A stretch of DNA of 64,000 nt from Aequorivita sp. (GCA_024637015.1 JAGXGE010000014.1:1-64000), one strand, 5' to 3'. Positions 7,606 to 17,553 are shown, counted from the first letter of the stretch. Made by a program: numbers and translations. Notes: generated by a model not told the origin, from the letters alone.

Positions 7606-10056
7606 ATGGCCAATTCAAAAGTTACATCATTAGACAAGTTGTCATTTCAGGATCTAGAAGAAGATGCAGAATTCATCCCGTTAATGTCTGCTGAAGACGA
7701 AGACGCGATGCACAAAGAAGAACTTCCCGAAATACTCCCCATTTTGCCTTTGCGGAACACTGTTTTGTTTCCGGGTGTTGTAATTCCTATAACAGCAGGA
7801 AGGGACAAATCCATTAAACTTATAAATGAAACCAATAAAGGAAACAAGGTAATTGGTGTTGTTTCTCAAAAAGATGAATATGAAGAGGAGCCTGGAATAG
7901 GTGACATAAATACGATTGGGACGGTAGCAAAAATTCTTCGTGTACTGAAAATGCCCGATGGCAATACTACGGTTATCATTCAAGGGAAAAAACGCTTTGA
8001 GGTTTCTGAAGTTATCACTACCGATCCTTATATGACCGCTACCATTCGTGAAGTTGCAGAAGCGCGTCCCGAAAAGGAAAGTGAGGAATTCAGCGCGATT
8101 ATAGATTCCATAAAGGAAATGGCCCTTAAAATAATTAAGGAAAGCCCGAATATTCCTTCGGAAGCTGCCTTTGCCATTAAAAATATTGAAAGTTCCAGCT
8201 TCCTTATCAATTTTGTTTCTTCAAATTTAAATATAGATGTTGAGGAAAAGCAGACGCTTTTGGAAATAAACAATCTAAAAGATCGTGCACTGGAAACGCT
8301 GCGCTTTATGAATATGGAAATTCAAAAGCTGTCGCTTCGCAATGATATCCAATCTAAAGTGCAGAGCGATATCAATCAACAGCAGCGAGAATATTTTCTG
8401 CATCAACAAATGAAAACCATTCAGGAAGAATTGGGCGGTTCATCTTCAGAAGAAGAAATTGAGGAGATGCAGGAACGTGCCAAGAAAAAGAAATGGGGCA
8501 AGGAAGTGGAAAAACATTTCATAAAAGAATTGTCAAAATTGCAACGAATGAATCCGCAGGTTTCGGAATACAGCATTCAGCGTAACTATCTTGACTTACT
8601 TTTGGAACTTCCGTGGAATAAATACAGCAAAGATAAATTCGATTTAAAACGTGCAAGAAAAATCTTGGACCGCGACCATTACGGGCTTGATGATGTTAAA
8701 AAACGAATCATCGAATATTTGGCCGTTTTGAAATTGCGAAACGATATGAAGTCACCAATACTCTGTCTCTATGGCCCTCCTGGAGTTGGAAAAACTTCTT
8801 TGGGAAAATCTATTGCGGAGGCTTTGGGTAGAAAATATGTACGTATGAGTTTAGGCGGACTTCGCGATGAAGCCGAGATTCGCGGACACCGAAAAACCTA
8901 TATTGGTGCAATGCCTGGTAGAATTATACAGAGTATAAAAAAGGCAGAAACCAGCAATCCAGTTTTTGTTTTGGATGAAATAGATAAGATTTCGGCAAGC
9001 AATCAAGGGGATCCTTCCTCAGCAATGCTTGAAGTGCTTGATCCTGAACAAAACAATTCGTTTTATGATAATTTTTTGGAACTTGGTTATGATCTTTCAA
9101 AAGTTATGTTTATTGCTACTTCAAATAGCTTAAGCACCATTCAGCCTGCATTGTTGGACAGAATGGAAATAATAAATGTTACGGGTTATACCGTTGAAGA
9201 AAAGGTTGAAATTGCAAAACGCCATTTGCTTCCAAAGCAAATAAAAGAACATGGAATGAATCCAGACGCGCTGAAAATTGCCAAACCACAGCTTGAAAAA
9301 ATTGTAGAAGGCTATACTCGCGAAAGTGGGGTGCGTTCTTTGGAAAAGCAAATAGCAAAAATGGTTCGTTATGCCGCAATGAAAATTGCTATGGAGGAAG
9401 AATATGAAGTAAAAGTAACCAATAAAATTATTATTGAAGTTCTGGGCGCTCCAAAAATGGAACGTGATAAATATGAAAATAACGATGTTGCGGGAGTAGT
9501 TACTGGGCTTGCCTGGACAAGGGTCGGCGGTGATATATTATTTATAGAGTCTACACTTTCCAAAGGTAAAGGCGCTTTGAATATGACTGGAAACCTTGGA
9601 AAAGTAATGAAGGAATCCGCTACTATCGCCCTTGAATACATAAAATCAAACGCAGAGCAACTGGGTATTAATCCAGATATTTTTGAGAATTACAATATTC
9701 ACATTCACGTTCCAGAAGGCGCAACGCCAAAAGATGGACCAAGTGCAGGTATCACGATGCTTACATCTTTAGTTTCTCTTTTCACACAAAGAAAAGTAAA
9801 GAAATCCATTGCTATGACTGGTGAAATTACGCTCCGAGGAAAAGTATTGCCCGTTGGCGGAATAAAGGAGAAAATTCTTGCGGCAAAACGTGCCCGAATA
9901 AAAGAAATACTTCTTTGTGAAGACAACAAAAGAGATATAGAAGAAATAAAAGCTGAATATTTGAAAGGACTCACTTTCCATTACGTGAAAGATATGAGCG
10001 ATGTTTTGGATTTGGCGCTTACCAAGGAAAAAGTGAAAAACGCAAAAAAGCTTTAA
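7606..10056 (+). CDS. lon: ATP-dependent Lon protease
   Basis: An 816-residue hexameric cytosolic protease that degrades misfolded and regulatory proteins. The order is an N-terminal Lon substrate domain (about 40-235), a coiled-coil linker, an AAA+ module with Walker A GPPGVGKT at 390-397 and Walker B near VFVLDEIDK, and a C-terminal serine protease domain. The catalytic dyad is S713 (in DGPSAG) and K756 (in GIKEK), matching the E. coli spacing of 43 residues. The acidic N-terminal extension before the Lon-N domain is usual in Flavobacteriia. It is followed by a perfect 34-bp palindrome and then porQ. Confidence 0.98.
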   Translation: MANSKVTSLDKLSFQDLEEDAEFIPLMSAEDEDAMHKEELPEILPILPLRNTVLFPGVVIPITAGRDKSIKLINETNKGNKVIGVVSQKDEYEEEPGIGDINTIGTVAKILRVLKMPDGNTTVIIQGKKRFEVSEVITTDPYMTATIREVAEARPEKESEEFSAIIDSIKEMALKIIKESPNIPSEAAFAIKNIESSSFLINFVSSNLNIDVEEKQTLLEINNLKDRALETLRFMNMEIQKLSLRNDIQSKVQSDINQQQREYFLHQQMKTIQEELGGSSSEEEIEEMQERAKKKKWGKEVEKHFIKELSKLQRMNPQVSEYSIQRNYLDLLLELPWNKYSKDKFDLKRARKILDRDHYGLDDVKKRIIEYLAVLKLRNDMKSPILCLYGPPGVGKTSLGKSIAEALGRKYVRMSLGGLRDEAEIRGHRKTYIGAMPGRIIQSIKKAETSNPVFVLDEIDKISASNQGDPSSAMLEVLDPEQNNSFYDNFLELGYDLSKVMFIATSNSLSTIQPALLDRMEIINVTGYTVEEKVEIAKRHLLPKQIKEHGMNPDALKIAKPQLEKIVEGYTRESGVRSLEKQIAKMVRYAAMKIAMEEEYEVKVTNKIIIEVLGAPKMERDKYENNDVAGVVTGLAWTRVGGDILFIESTLSKGKGALNMTGNLGKVMKESATIALEYIKSNAEQLGINPDIFENYNIHIHVPEGATPKDGPSAGITMLTSLVSLFTQRKVKKSIAMTGEITLRGKVLPVGGIKEKILAAKRARIKEILLCEDNKRDIEEIKAEYLKGLTFHYVKDMSDVLDLALTKEKVKNAKKL

Positions 10057-10065
10057 ACATTTTTT

Positions 10066-10099
10066 TGATTGATGATTAATTATAATTAATCATCAATCA
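10066..10099. repeat. Perfect 34-bp palindrome after lon
   Basis: Left arm 10066-10082 and right arm 10083-10099 are exact reverse complements (17 + 17, no spacer; right arm TAATTAATCATCAATCA). It begins 9 bases after the lon stop and is preceded by T6 rather than followed by it, so it is not a standard terminator on either strand. It could still form an AT-rich hairpin at the lon mRNA 3' end. Confidence 0.85.
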
Positions 10100-10254
10100 T
10101 TTCATCTGAATATAGTATTTATATTTTATTGGACAGATGCAACATCATCGAGATTTCCATATGTTCTTAAAAATTAATCATTGATGTTTCTTTCCTTTGC
10201 AAAAATAAATTATACTTGCATTCGTTTAGTTTTTAGTTACGGTAACTCGCGTCT

Positions 10255-11274
10255 ATGACCCAAAAGGTTTTTTTAGTTGTTTCACTTCTTATATCTCACC
10301 TTATAACGGCCCAGATAGGGGGTAAAGCAACTTATCAATTTCTGAATTTGGTAAATAGCCCTAGAATGGCAGCATTGGGAGGAAAAGTGATTACCAATTA
10401 CGATTACGACCCCACACAGCCTTTATTCAATCCGGCAAGTATCAATCCGGCGATGGACAATCAATTATCTCTAAATTATACAAACTACATAGGCGACGTA
10501 AACTACGGAACTGCTGCATACGCTTACCTTTGGGATAGAAGAACACAGGTTTTGCATGCGGGAGTTACTTATATTAATTACGGAAAGTTTGACGGTTATG
10601 ATGAAGCAGGAAATCCCACAAGTAGTTTTACTGGAGGCGAAGTTGCTTTGTCCCTTGGCCATGCCAGAAACATTGCATTTACAAATTTTCATGTAGGGGT
10701 AAATGTAAAACTTATTTCCTCTAAACTTGAAAACTATTCGTCCTTTGGCGGAGCATTAGATATAGGTTTAATGTACGTTTATGAGGATTGGGACCTTCAA
10801 ATTACGGGTGTAGCCAGAAATCTTGGAACCCAGTTTACTCCTTATCACGAAACATATGAGCCACTTCCATTTGAATTAATTTTCGGGATTTCACAAATTT
10901 TAGAGAATGTTCCTATCCGTTGGCATTTCACCCTAGAAAATATGCAGCAGTGGAACGTTGCTTTTTCAAACCCGTCAAGAGAACAGACAGATCTTGAAGG
11001 CAATACTCAAAAAGAAAACATTAATTTTATCGATAACGCCTTTCGGCATATGATTGCTGGGATAGAACTTTTTCCCGAAAGCGGTTTCAATATTCGCTTG
11101 GGATATAATTTTAGAAGAGGAGAAGAATTGCGGATAGCTGAAAAACGTGCTTTTGCAGGTTTAAGCGCAGGATTTGCAATTAAACTGAATAAACTACGAT
11201 TGAGTTATTCCTATTCAAAATACAGCACTGCCGCATCATCGAGCTTTTTTGGGCTTAACATAGACCTTCAGTAA
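10255..11274 (+). CDS. porQ: Type IX secretion system protein PorQ
   Basis: A 339-residue outer-membrane beta-barrel protein of the PorV/PorP/PorQ type. In the T9SS, PorQ belongs to the complex that attaches or processes cargo at the cell surface. It has a signal peptide ending at ITAQ (about residue 20). The next segment, with QFLNLVNSPRMAALGG and LFNPASINP, is diagnostic of PorQ, and the rest alternates amphipathic strands. The stop overlaps the cmk start by one base (TAATG), so the two genes are translated together, a pairing I know from other Flavobacteriia. Confidence 0.92.
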   Translation: MTQKVFLVVSLLISHLITAQIGGKATYQFLNLVNSPRMAALGGKVITNYDYDPTQPLFNPASINPAMDNQLSLNYTNYIGDVNYGTAAYAYLWDRRTQVLHAGVTYINYGKFDGYDEAGNPTSSFTGGEVALSLGHARNIAFTNFHVGVNVKLISSKLENYSSFGGALDIGLMYVYEDWDLQITGVARNLGTQFTPYHETYEPLPFELIFGISQILENVPIRWHFTLENMQQWNVAFSNPSREQTDLEGNTQKENINFIDNAFRHMIAGIELFPESGFNIRLGYNFRRGEELRIAEKRAFAGLSAGFAIKLNKLRLSYSYSKYSTAASSSFFGLNIDLQ

Positions 11275-11969
11275 TGCAAAAAATTACCATTGCTATAGAC
11301 GGATATTCTTCTACCGGGAAAAGTACGGTCGCAAAACAAATTGCGGATTATTTGGGGTATGTTTATGTGGACAGTGGGGCAATGTATCGTGCTGTAACGC
11401 TTTATGCAATGCAGAATGGTATTATTTCAAAAGAATATTTTGATGTTGAAAAGCTCATAGAATCTCTTTCTTTAATCAACTTAAAATTTATAAAGAACGA
11501 TGATTGGAACAAAGCACATATTTATCTTAACGGAAAAGATGTAGAGAACGAAATACGAAACCTTGAAGTTTCCGAGTTTGTGAGCCCAATAGCCACTATT
11601 CAGGGGGTACGTGTAAAACTTGTAGCCCAGCAGCAAAAAATGGGTTTCGAAAAAGGAGTGGTAATGGACGGCCGAGATATAGGCACTGTAGTTTTCCCCA
11701 AAGCTGAATTGAAAATCTTTATGAATGCTTCCGCGCAAGAGCGTGCCCAAAGACGTTATAAAGAACTTTTGGAAAGGGGAGAAGCCATTGATTTTAATGA
11801 TGTTCTAAAAAACATTGAAGAGCGCGACCATATTGATACAACCCGTCAAGATTCTCCATTGGTAAAAGCGGCGGATGCCATTGAAATAAATAATTCCGAA
11901 ATGAATATTGAAGATCAATTCCACACTGTGCTGCAATTGGCGAAAGACCGGATTGCTGGTCGTATTTAA
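11274..11969 (+). CDS. cmk: (d)CMP kinase
   Basis: Phosphorylates CMP and dCMP with ATP in pyrimidine nucleotide salvage and CTP supply. The 231 residues match the family. The P-loop GYSSTGKST is at 10-18, followed by YVDSGAMYRAVTL for substrate binding, MDGRDIGTVVFP in the centre, and the Arg-rich lid RAQRRYKEL with RDHIDTTR(Q)DSPL. It overlaps porQ by one base. No regulatory site was seen in front of it, so it depends on the porQ promoter. Confidence 0.96.
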   Translation: MQKITIAIDGYSSTGKSTVAKQIADYLGYVYVDSGAMYRAVTLYAMQNGIISKEYFDVEKLIESLSLINLKFIKNDDWNKAHIYLNGKDVENEIRNLEVSEFVSPIATIQGVRVKLVAQQQKMGFEKGVVMDGRDIGTVVFPKAELKIFMNASAQERAQRRYKELLERGEAIDFNDVLKNIEERDHIDTTRQDSPLVKAADAIEINNSEMNIEDQFHTVLQLAKDRIAGRI

Positions 11970-12050
11970 CTCTTATGTTTTTTTAAAAAAATCTTTCTTC
12001 TTTCTGAAATCTTTTCTATACTTGAAGTTTTATTAAATTATAAAAATAGA

Positions 12051-12492
12051 ATGGGGTCATTTCTTCAAGAATTTAAAAACTTCGCCATAAAGGGCAATAT
12101 GATAGATATGGCGATTGGTATTGTGATTGGTACCGCTTTCAACAATGTTATTAGTACGATTGTAAAGAAAATAGTTATGCCGCCGCTATCGTTGCTTACG
12201 GATGGTGTAAACCTATCAAACAAAAAACACATACTTCCGTGTTGCAACGGATTCTGCTGAAGAAGTTGCAATTGGTTATGGCGAGTTGATGGAGGTTTTA
12301 ATTGATTTCTTAATAGTTGCTTTCACTATTTTTATTGTAATAAAAGTTATTAATCGTTTTAAGAAAAGGTCAGAAGACCCGCAAGACAAAACAGTAGAGA
12401 CTCCAAAAGATATTCAGCTTTTGTCAAACATTGAAAAATTGATGGAAGAACAAAACTCTTTTCTAAAGTACAGAGACAATCCTTCAAAATAG
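12051..12492 (+). pseudogene. mscL: Large-conductance mechanosensitive channel MscL, broken by a 1-base insertion
   Basis: MscL is the pentameric emergency-release channel of the inner membrane. The first frame (12051-12260) encodes the N-terminal helix, TM1 and the start of the periplasmic loop, ending in an out-of-frame tail PCCNGFC. The second frame supplies TM2 and the C-terminal helix up to 12492. Removing one C of the CC at 12237-12238 restores a continuous 146-residue protein reading KKHILRVATDSAEEVAIGYG, close to normal MscL length. No other lesion is visible, so this is either a recent natural frameshift or a base-calling error. The upstream region (11970-12050) is AT-rich with no clear operator. 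Confidence 0.9.
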
Positions 12493-12560
12493 AATTTTTT
12501 AAAGTTTCTTAAAAATAAATCTTTATAATAATAAAAGACAATCTTTTAGTAACTTTAAAA

Positions 12561-14618
12561 ATGTTCCAAAAAAAAATTATAGCTAGTTTCCGGAAATGCA
12601 AATTTGCGTTGCTTGCTATATTTTTATTCTTGTTCTTGTCTGCATTATGTGTTCTAAGTTATTATAGAACTATCGATGATCAAAAACAAGCTAAGCTCAG
12701 GCAATTGGAAATTGCGGGCACCTTGACCTATCAGGATTTTAAAAAAATAGTTAGCCATAATATTATTTCTCTGGAGGATATGCGTGACCGTATTGTTGAG
12801 AGCAATGGCAAATTCAAAACCTACTTGAAGTCTGACACAGAAAGAATTATCAAACAAAACCCGGCAATTAAATTTATAGAGTACATCGATAGTACAGGAG
12901 TTATAAACTTTATAGCTCCTTATTACCCGAATCGGGAAGCATTCAACTTAGACATAAAATCGGTAGGATATCGTTACCAAAGTTGGATTGAAAATTCTAA
13001 GGATACTCTAGTAAACATAACTTCTTGGGTCGATCTCACCCAGGACGGCAAGGCCTTTTTGGTAGATGTTCCCATTTATTATAACAACAGTTTTCAGGGA
13101 ACAATTTCGGCAGGCATGGATTTTAAAAGCCAATTTGATAATATAAGCTCCAAACAAAATCTTTTCAGTGTCCAACTTAAAGACGACGTGGGAAATATTT
13201 TTTACAGTTATAACAATCCAAAAACTGAAGATTTCAAAACCGATCAAATTTTCACACAGAGCCTAAATCCAATTATGGATAGGACAGTGGGGGCTTGGAA
13301 ATTTGAATTTATGTTTTATTCCAGTGATGAGTTAAGAGCGACCACATTGCAGGACTACATATTGGCGCTGGGTATTTTTTTATCATTTCTAATTGGCTTA
13401 TTAGCTTATTTCTTTTTACTGGCCAAAAGGCAGTCCCATCGGTATAAGCTTATGAACCAAAAACTGCAGATGCTTAATGAAGAAATTGAAAAAGAAAGAC
13501 TTAGGGCGGAAGATGCCTCCTTGGCAAAAACACAGTTTCTTTCAAACATGAGCCATGAAATAAGAACCCCACTAAGTGCAATTTTAAGCATTTCTGAAAT
13601 ATTGGAAGGCAAACAACTTTCGGCGAGTGAAAAAGAATTTTTAAAATTAATGCAAAATTCATCAAGAATTTTACTGAATTTGGTAAATAATATTCTTCAC
13701 ATAGATAAAATTGAATCTGGCAGAGTAGAGCTTTCAAGAGAAGTTTTCAGTCCATTTATAACGCTTCAAAGAATCGTTGATATCTACGCTCCAAGTGCAA
13801 GACTTAAAGGTATTGAAGTAAAAACAAATTTTGAGAGTATTCAAATTCCGAATAACGTTCTCGGCGACGTTTCACGTACCGAACAGATTTTTACTAACCT
13901 TATAAGTAATGCCACGAAATTTACGGAAGTTGGTACAATAGAAGTTTTTTATGAGGAAAAAGTGGAAAATGGAAAACTAAAAATAAATTTGAAAGTAGCT
14001 GATTCAGGCATGGGAATTGATCCTTCCAAAATTGACGCTATTTTTGAAAGATTTAAACAGCTTGATTTTGGAATTACAAAAAAACATCAAGGGAGCGGCT
14101 TGGGTTTGGCTATCACAAAAACCTTGGTAGAGTTGATGGGAGGAGTAATTGGAGTGCAAAGTAAAGAAGGGGAAGGATCCACCTTTACGGTATCACTGGA
14201 TTTTCCGAAAGTTGAGAATCAAGACGAAAATAAAAAATTAAGGCACTACAGGAATTTAAGTTATCTAAATGTTTTGATTGTTGATGATAATCTTCTGAAT
14301 CAAAAAATATTGGCAAAGATTCTTTCAAGAAACCATATTTCACCAGATTTGTCATCGGACGGGGATGATGCTTTACTTAAATGCGCTTCCCGTCATTACG
14401 ATCTTATTTTTATGGACGTACACATGCCCGGAAAGGATGGATTTGAAATTGTAAAACATTTGCGAAAGATCGATAATACTTCAGTAATACTCGGGTTCTC
14501 TGCAGATGTAACCAAAGAAGCCATTGAACGTGGGATAAAGGCAGGTATGAACGACTATCTCACCAAACCAGTGGAACAGGAAACCTTATTTAATATTTTG
14601 AACAAATATTTTTCTTGA
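12561..14618 (+). CDS. Hybrid sensor histidine kinase / response regulator
   Basis: A 685-residue inner-membrane kinase. TM1 is at about 14-34, a periplasmic sensor of about 220 residues (probably a Cache/CHASE-like fold) follows, and TM2 is at about 262-287. A short coiled coil leads into HisKA with phospho-acceptor H332 (NMSHEIRTP), then the ATPase domain with N-box NLISNATKF, G1 DSGMGID and G2 GSGLGLAI. The C-terminal receiver has phospho-acceptor D619 (MDVHMPG) and the conserved Lys in YLTKP; the usual ALTA switch segment reads GFSA. There is no output domain, so signalling probably ends in phosphotransfer to a separate partner. No partner gene is adjacent, and the ligand is unknown. Confidence 0.92.
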   Translation: MFQKKIIASFRKCKFALLAIFLFLFLSALCVLSYYRTIDDQKQAKLRQLEIAGTLTYQDFKKIVSHNIISLEDMRDRIVESNGKFKTYLKSDTERIIKQNPAIKFIEYIDSTGVINFIAPYYPNREAFNLDIKSVGYRYQSWIENSKDTLVNITSWVDLTQDGKAFLVDVPIYYNNSFQGTISAGMDFKSQFDNISSKQNLFSVQLKDDVGNIFYSYNNPKTEDFKTDQIFTQSLNPIMDRTVGAWKFEFMFYSSDELRATTLQDYILALGIFLSFLIGLLAYFFLLAKRQSHRYKLMNQKLQMLNEEIEKERLRAEDASLAKTQFLSNMSHEIRTPLSAILSISEILEGKQLSASEKEFLKLMQNSSRILLNLVNNILHIDKIESGRVELSREVFSPFITLQRIVDIYAPSARLKGIEVKTNFESIQIPNNVLGDVSRTEQIFTNLISNATKFTEVGTIEVFYEEKVENGKLKINLKVADSGMGIDPSKIDAIFERFKQLDFGITKKHQGSGLGLAITKTLVELMGGVIGVQSKEGEGSTFTVSLDFPKVENQDENKKLRHYRNLSYLNVLIVDDNLLNQKILAKILSRNHISPDLSSDGDDALLKCASRHYDLIFMDVHMPGKDGFEIVKHLRKIDNTSVILGFSADVTKEAIERGIKAGMNDYLTKPVEQETLFNILNKYFS

Positions 14619-14733
14619 ACAGTTATACAATTACTACACGCGAATTTCTTAATTCCCTCAAAATACATTTAGACCTCATAGGAATGAAAATTCAATGACA
14701 CCAATGCCTAAATTCTGAAAAGTCAATAAAGGA

Positions 14734-15105
14734 TTATTTAACTTTCTTCGCCGTTGCCTTACTCGTTTTGGTCTTGCCAACCTCACTGAATTCAAAGGTG
14801 TATTTATTTTTGTCGGTTGTTAGGATTTTAATGAGAATCGCTTTTTTTTCAGCCTGATTTTTTGGGTTGACTTTCTTCAAAACATATTCGCAGTCATTGA
14901 TCCATCTAATAGTTGATGTGTCACTTTTACCCTGAAAGAAATCTATTTCAACAGAATCATTCCTAATAATGGTTGTTTTGAAGACTTCTGTGCCCGAAAG
15001 CGCTTCAAATTCAAATGTTCCTGTCTTGAAATCTGAGCAATCTCGATCGGTCTCATAGCAACTACTTAAAAAAAGGCAACAAAGTACTATTATAAAAAAG
15101 CGCAT
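14734..15105 (-). CDS. Small conserved lipoprotein
   Basis: 123 residues with a short SPII signal and lipobox LSSC at C16. The mature part is a compact beta-rich domain with CSDFKTGTFEF near the start and RWINDCEYVLKKVNPK in the middle, then a Lys-rich tail. Homologues in Flavobacteriaceae sometimes carry the name DNA topoisomerase IV in databases. Nothing in this sequence supports that, and it appears to be an inherited naming error. The function is unknown. It follows the XRE regulator on the same strand with a 42-base gap. Confidence 0.78.
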   Translation of the reverse strand: MRFFIIVLCCLFLSSCYETDRDCSDFKTGTFEFEALSGTEVFKTTIIRNDSVEIDFFQGKSDTSTIRWINDCEYVLKKVNPKNQAEKKAILIKILTTDKNKYTFEFSEVGKTKTSKATAKKVK

Positions 15106-15147
15106 TTTTAGGTTTTAAGCAAATTTCAGAAAAATTAGCGAAACTGC

Positions 15148-15567
15148 TCAATTTTCATAAACATTAAAACTGCCGTCCCTGTAAAAAATAACAATCTTTT
15201 CAATTTGCGCTGAAGTTTGGTTTGTTTGTAAAGTTTTCTTTTCAGGTGCATTATTTTCTTCAGAAAAAAGGTCCATTGTTTTTTCAGCCTTAGTAACTGT
15301 CTTTTGTTTTGGAGATACAAATGTGGTTTGATTTTTCGAAGTAGAAGGGAAGCTGCCTTTTCCATACAGTAGCCAATTCATTTCTACCTCTGGAAATTTT
15401 TGTAAAAGCTTCATCACAAATTCAAGACTTGGTTTATTTCTTCCCGATAATAAATGTGAAATAGTTGAGCGGTTAAAAGCTATCTCTTCGGCAAAAGCAG
15501 CGGCCGTTAGATTGTAATAATCCAATATTTCCTCAAGCCTTTTTACAAAATCCTTACTGTTTACCAT
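15148..15567 (-). CDS. XRE-family helix-turn-helix regulator
   Basis: 139 residues. An N-terminal Cro/CI-type HTH is at about 5-62, with FAEEIAFNRSTISHLLSGRNKPS containing the recognition helix, followed by LLQKFPEVEMNWLLYGKGSFP, common in flavobacterial XRE proteins. The C-terminal half is a Lys/Glu-rich linker and a short tail IVIFYRDGSFNVYEN. It is transcribed away from the M14 gene, and the 290-bp spacer carries several GTTTAC-N4-GTAAAC dyads, one across its own start codon. Autoregulation is therefore likely (inference). Confidence 0.88.
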   Translation of the reverse strand: MVNSKDFVKRLEEILDYYNLTAAAFAEEIAFNRSTISHLLSGRNKPSLEFVMKLLQKFPEVEMNWLLYGKGSFPSTSKNQTTFVSPKQKTVTKAEKTMDLFSEENNAPEKKTLQTNQTSAQIEKIVIFYRDGSFNVYEN

Positions 15568-15845
15568 TGTAACGCCATTCTATTTTAATGAACGGTTACA
15601 AATGTAAAATATTATTAAACAACATACAATAAGTTTTAGAAAAGAAACAATATTAGTTAATATATGACTTCACGTAAACATTGTTAAACAACTAATTTTA
15701 AGTATTTTGATGATATTTTTAGAGAAATGAATATTTCTAACATTAAAATAGCTTCAAGCAAGGCGTGTTTGTTTACCAGTGTAACCAAAAAGAATTAACT
15801 TACTTGTTTACATTTGTAAACCAACCAATGTTTAACTTTGTAAAC
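15559..15845. promoter_or_regulatory. Operator-rich spacer with repeated GTTTAC-N4-GTAAAC dyads
   Basis: Five related 16-bp dyads lie at 15559-15574, 15594-15609, 15771-15786, 15806-15821 and 15830-15845. The fourth is perfect (GTTTACATTTGTAAAC); the others match in at least 5 of 6 pairs or nearly so. The first overlaps the XRE start codon. The second overlaps a reverse-strand -7 box (TACATTTG on that strand), and the fifth contains TAACTTTG (15833-15840), a -7 box 17 bases before the M14 start. Pairs 1-2 and 3-4 both have a 35-base period. A weaker relative is at 15674-15689. Part of the similarity comes from the embedded TAnnTTTG boxes. Confidence 0.7.
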
Positions 15846-15857
15846 TTTAAATAGAAT

Positions 15858-17003
15858 ATGAAAATAGAAAGCTGGTACAGGAATAATTTTGAATTCCATT
15901 TGAAAGGAAGATATATTACTCTGCAAAGCATTTTTCCGTTATTGGAGATGTATAAAATGAATTATGAAATTTCAGACCCAGGAATTTCAGAAATGGGCAA
16001 AGACATTCCTTTAATCAAAATTGGAAAAGGCCCCAAAATTGTTTTGGGCTGGTCGCAGATGCATGGAAATGAATCGACAACCACTAAGGCTGTTTTTGAT
16101 TTTTTAAAGCTTATCAGTCAAAAAGATATTCTCCAATCTGAAATTGAACTTTTTTTAAGAAATTTTACTTTCTATATATTCCCTATGCTCAACCCCGATG
16201 GTGCTGAGCTTTATACACGAGAAAATGCAAATGGAGTTGATCTTAATCGCGATGCACAAAATCTTTCACAAAAAGAAAGCAAGTGTCTCCGCGATATTTT
16301 TGAAAAATTAAACCCCTCTCTTTGCCTAAATCTGCACGATCAGCGCTCTATTTACGGTTTAAAAAATGGTAAACCCGCAACGGTTTCATTTTTATCACCC
16401 TCTGCCGATGAAGATAGAACTGTAACAGATTCTCGAAAGACGGCAATGCAGCTTATTGTTAAAATGAACAATACTCTTCAAAATTACATTCCTGGTCAGG
16501 TGGGTAGATATGATGATGGCTTCAATGCGGCTTGCGTGGGCGATACATTTCAAATGATGGGTGTGCCTACCATTCTTTTTGAAGCGGGACATTGTGAGGA
16601 AGATTATCAGCGTGAAAAGACTAGGGAGTATATTTTCTATTCTCTGCTTTCACTTTTTGATATTATTGATGAAGATTCAGAACCAATCCAGTATAAAGAG
16701 TATTTTGAAATACCTGAAAACCTTAAAAATTACCACGATTTTATACTTAGAAATGTAAAATTGGATGATCAAACAAAAATAGTTTCTATTGCAATTCAAT
16801 ATACGGAAGTATTAAAAAACAATAAAATTGATTTCATTCCTGTAATTAACGAAATAGGAAGATTGGAAAATCAGTTTGGGCATAAAGAGGAAAATGCAAA
16901 TGGCGCAGAAATTTTAACAAATTCGCAAGAAAATTTAACAGTAGGTCAAAATATTTCAAAAATTTTTGATAAATCTGACAATTCAACAATATATTTTCAA
17001 TAA
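15858..17003 (+). CDS. M14-family zinc carboxypeptidase-like protein
   Basis: 381 residues. The zinc-binding HxxE is H69-G-N-E72 (QMHGNES), the third ligand is H160 (NLHDQR), the substrate-binding region has DLNRDAQ, and the general base is E242 in FEAGH. All catalytic elements of M14 peptidases are present. There is no signal peptide, so it is cytosolic. The C-terminal 120 residues after the catalytic domain are unassigned. It probably cleaves or deacylates a small peptide or amino-acid conjugate, since cytosolic M14 proteins range from carboxypeptidases to aspartoacylase-like enzymes. Its promoter lies in the operator-rich spacer shared with the XRE gene, and an Lrp-type regulator follows 54 bases later. 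Confidence 0.88.
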   Translation: MKIESWYRNNFEFHLKGRYITLQSIFPLLEMYKMNYEISDPGISEMGKDIPLIKIGKGPKIVLGWSQMHGNESTTTKAVFDFLKLISQKDILQSEIELFLRNFTFYIFPMLNPDGAELYTRENANGVDLNRDAQNLSQKESKCLRDIFEKLNPSLCLNLHDQRSIYGLKNGKPATVSFLSPSADEDRTVTDSRKTAMQLIVKMNNTLQNYIPGQVGRYDDGFNAACVGDTFQMMGVPTILFEAGHCEEDYQREKTREYIFYSLLSLFDIIDEDSEPIQYKEYFEIPENLKNYHDFILRNVKLDDQTKIVSIAIQYTEVLKNNKIDFIPVINEIGRLENQFGHKEENANGAEILTNSQENLTVGQNISKIFDKSDNSTIYFQ

Positions 17004-17057
17004 TTCGGTTTCATTATTTCATAAAACTTATTAATATTGCAGAAAAAAATAAATATT

Positions 17058-17537
17058 ATGTCAAAGTTTAAATTAGACGATACCGATCACAAAATACTTG
17101 ACTTACTTATCGATAATACCCGAATTCCTTTTACCGACATTGCGAAAAAATTAGAAATTTCTGCAGGTACTATTCATGTTAGGGTAAAGAAAATGGAAGA
17201 AGCCGGTATAATTACAGGCTCTTCTCTTCAAGTTGATTATCAAAAGTTGGGATATTCCTTTATTGCCTATGTTGGTGTATTCATTTTTAAAACATCACAG
17301 ACTCAATTTGTATTAGAACGCATTAGTGAAATACCCTTTGTTACAGTTGCAAGCGTTACTACTGGAAAATTCAATATTTTTTGCAAAATTAGAGCAAAAA
17401 ACACCTCACATGCAAAAGATATTATTTATCAGATAGATGATATTGAGGGGGTTAGTAGGACTGAAACCATGATATCCATGGAGGAAAGCATCAATGATAA
17501 AAAACGTTTGCTTCATTCCATATTCAAGGAAATATAA
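17058..17537 (+). CDS. Lrp/AsnC-family transcriptional regulator
   Basis: 159 residues from the ATG at 17058. A TTG 21 bases upstream is open but adds only a Lys-rich tail and is less likely. The N-terminal winged HTH at about 5-55 has DDTDHKILDLLIDNTRIPFTDIAKKLEISAGTIHVRVKKMEEAGII divided in the usual Lrp way. The C-terminal RAM effector domain is at about 65-145, with GVFIF, TTGKFNIFCKIRAKN and a DIEGVSRTETMISME strand. Such proteins sense amino acids or similar ligands and bind DNA as octamers. Its target may be the M14 gene before it; this is inference from position. Confidence 0.93.
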   Translation: MSKFKLDDTDHKILDLLIDNTRIPFTDIAKKLEISAGTIHVRVKKMEEAGIITGSSLQVDYQKLGYSFIAYVGVFIFKTSQTQFVLERISEIPFVTVASVTTGKFNIFCKIRAKNTSHAKDIIYQIDDIEGVSRTETMISMEESINDKKRLLHSIFKEI

Positions 17538-17553
17538 TTTTGAAATTTATTTT

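Noticed and set aside
14734-15105. DNA topoisomerase IV
   Set aside because: The name is sometimes carried by homologues, but this 123-residue lipoprotein has no topoisomerase motif.
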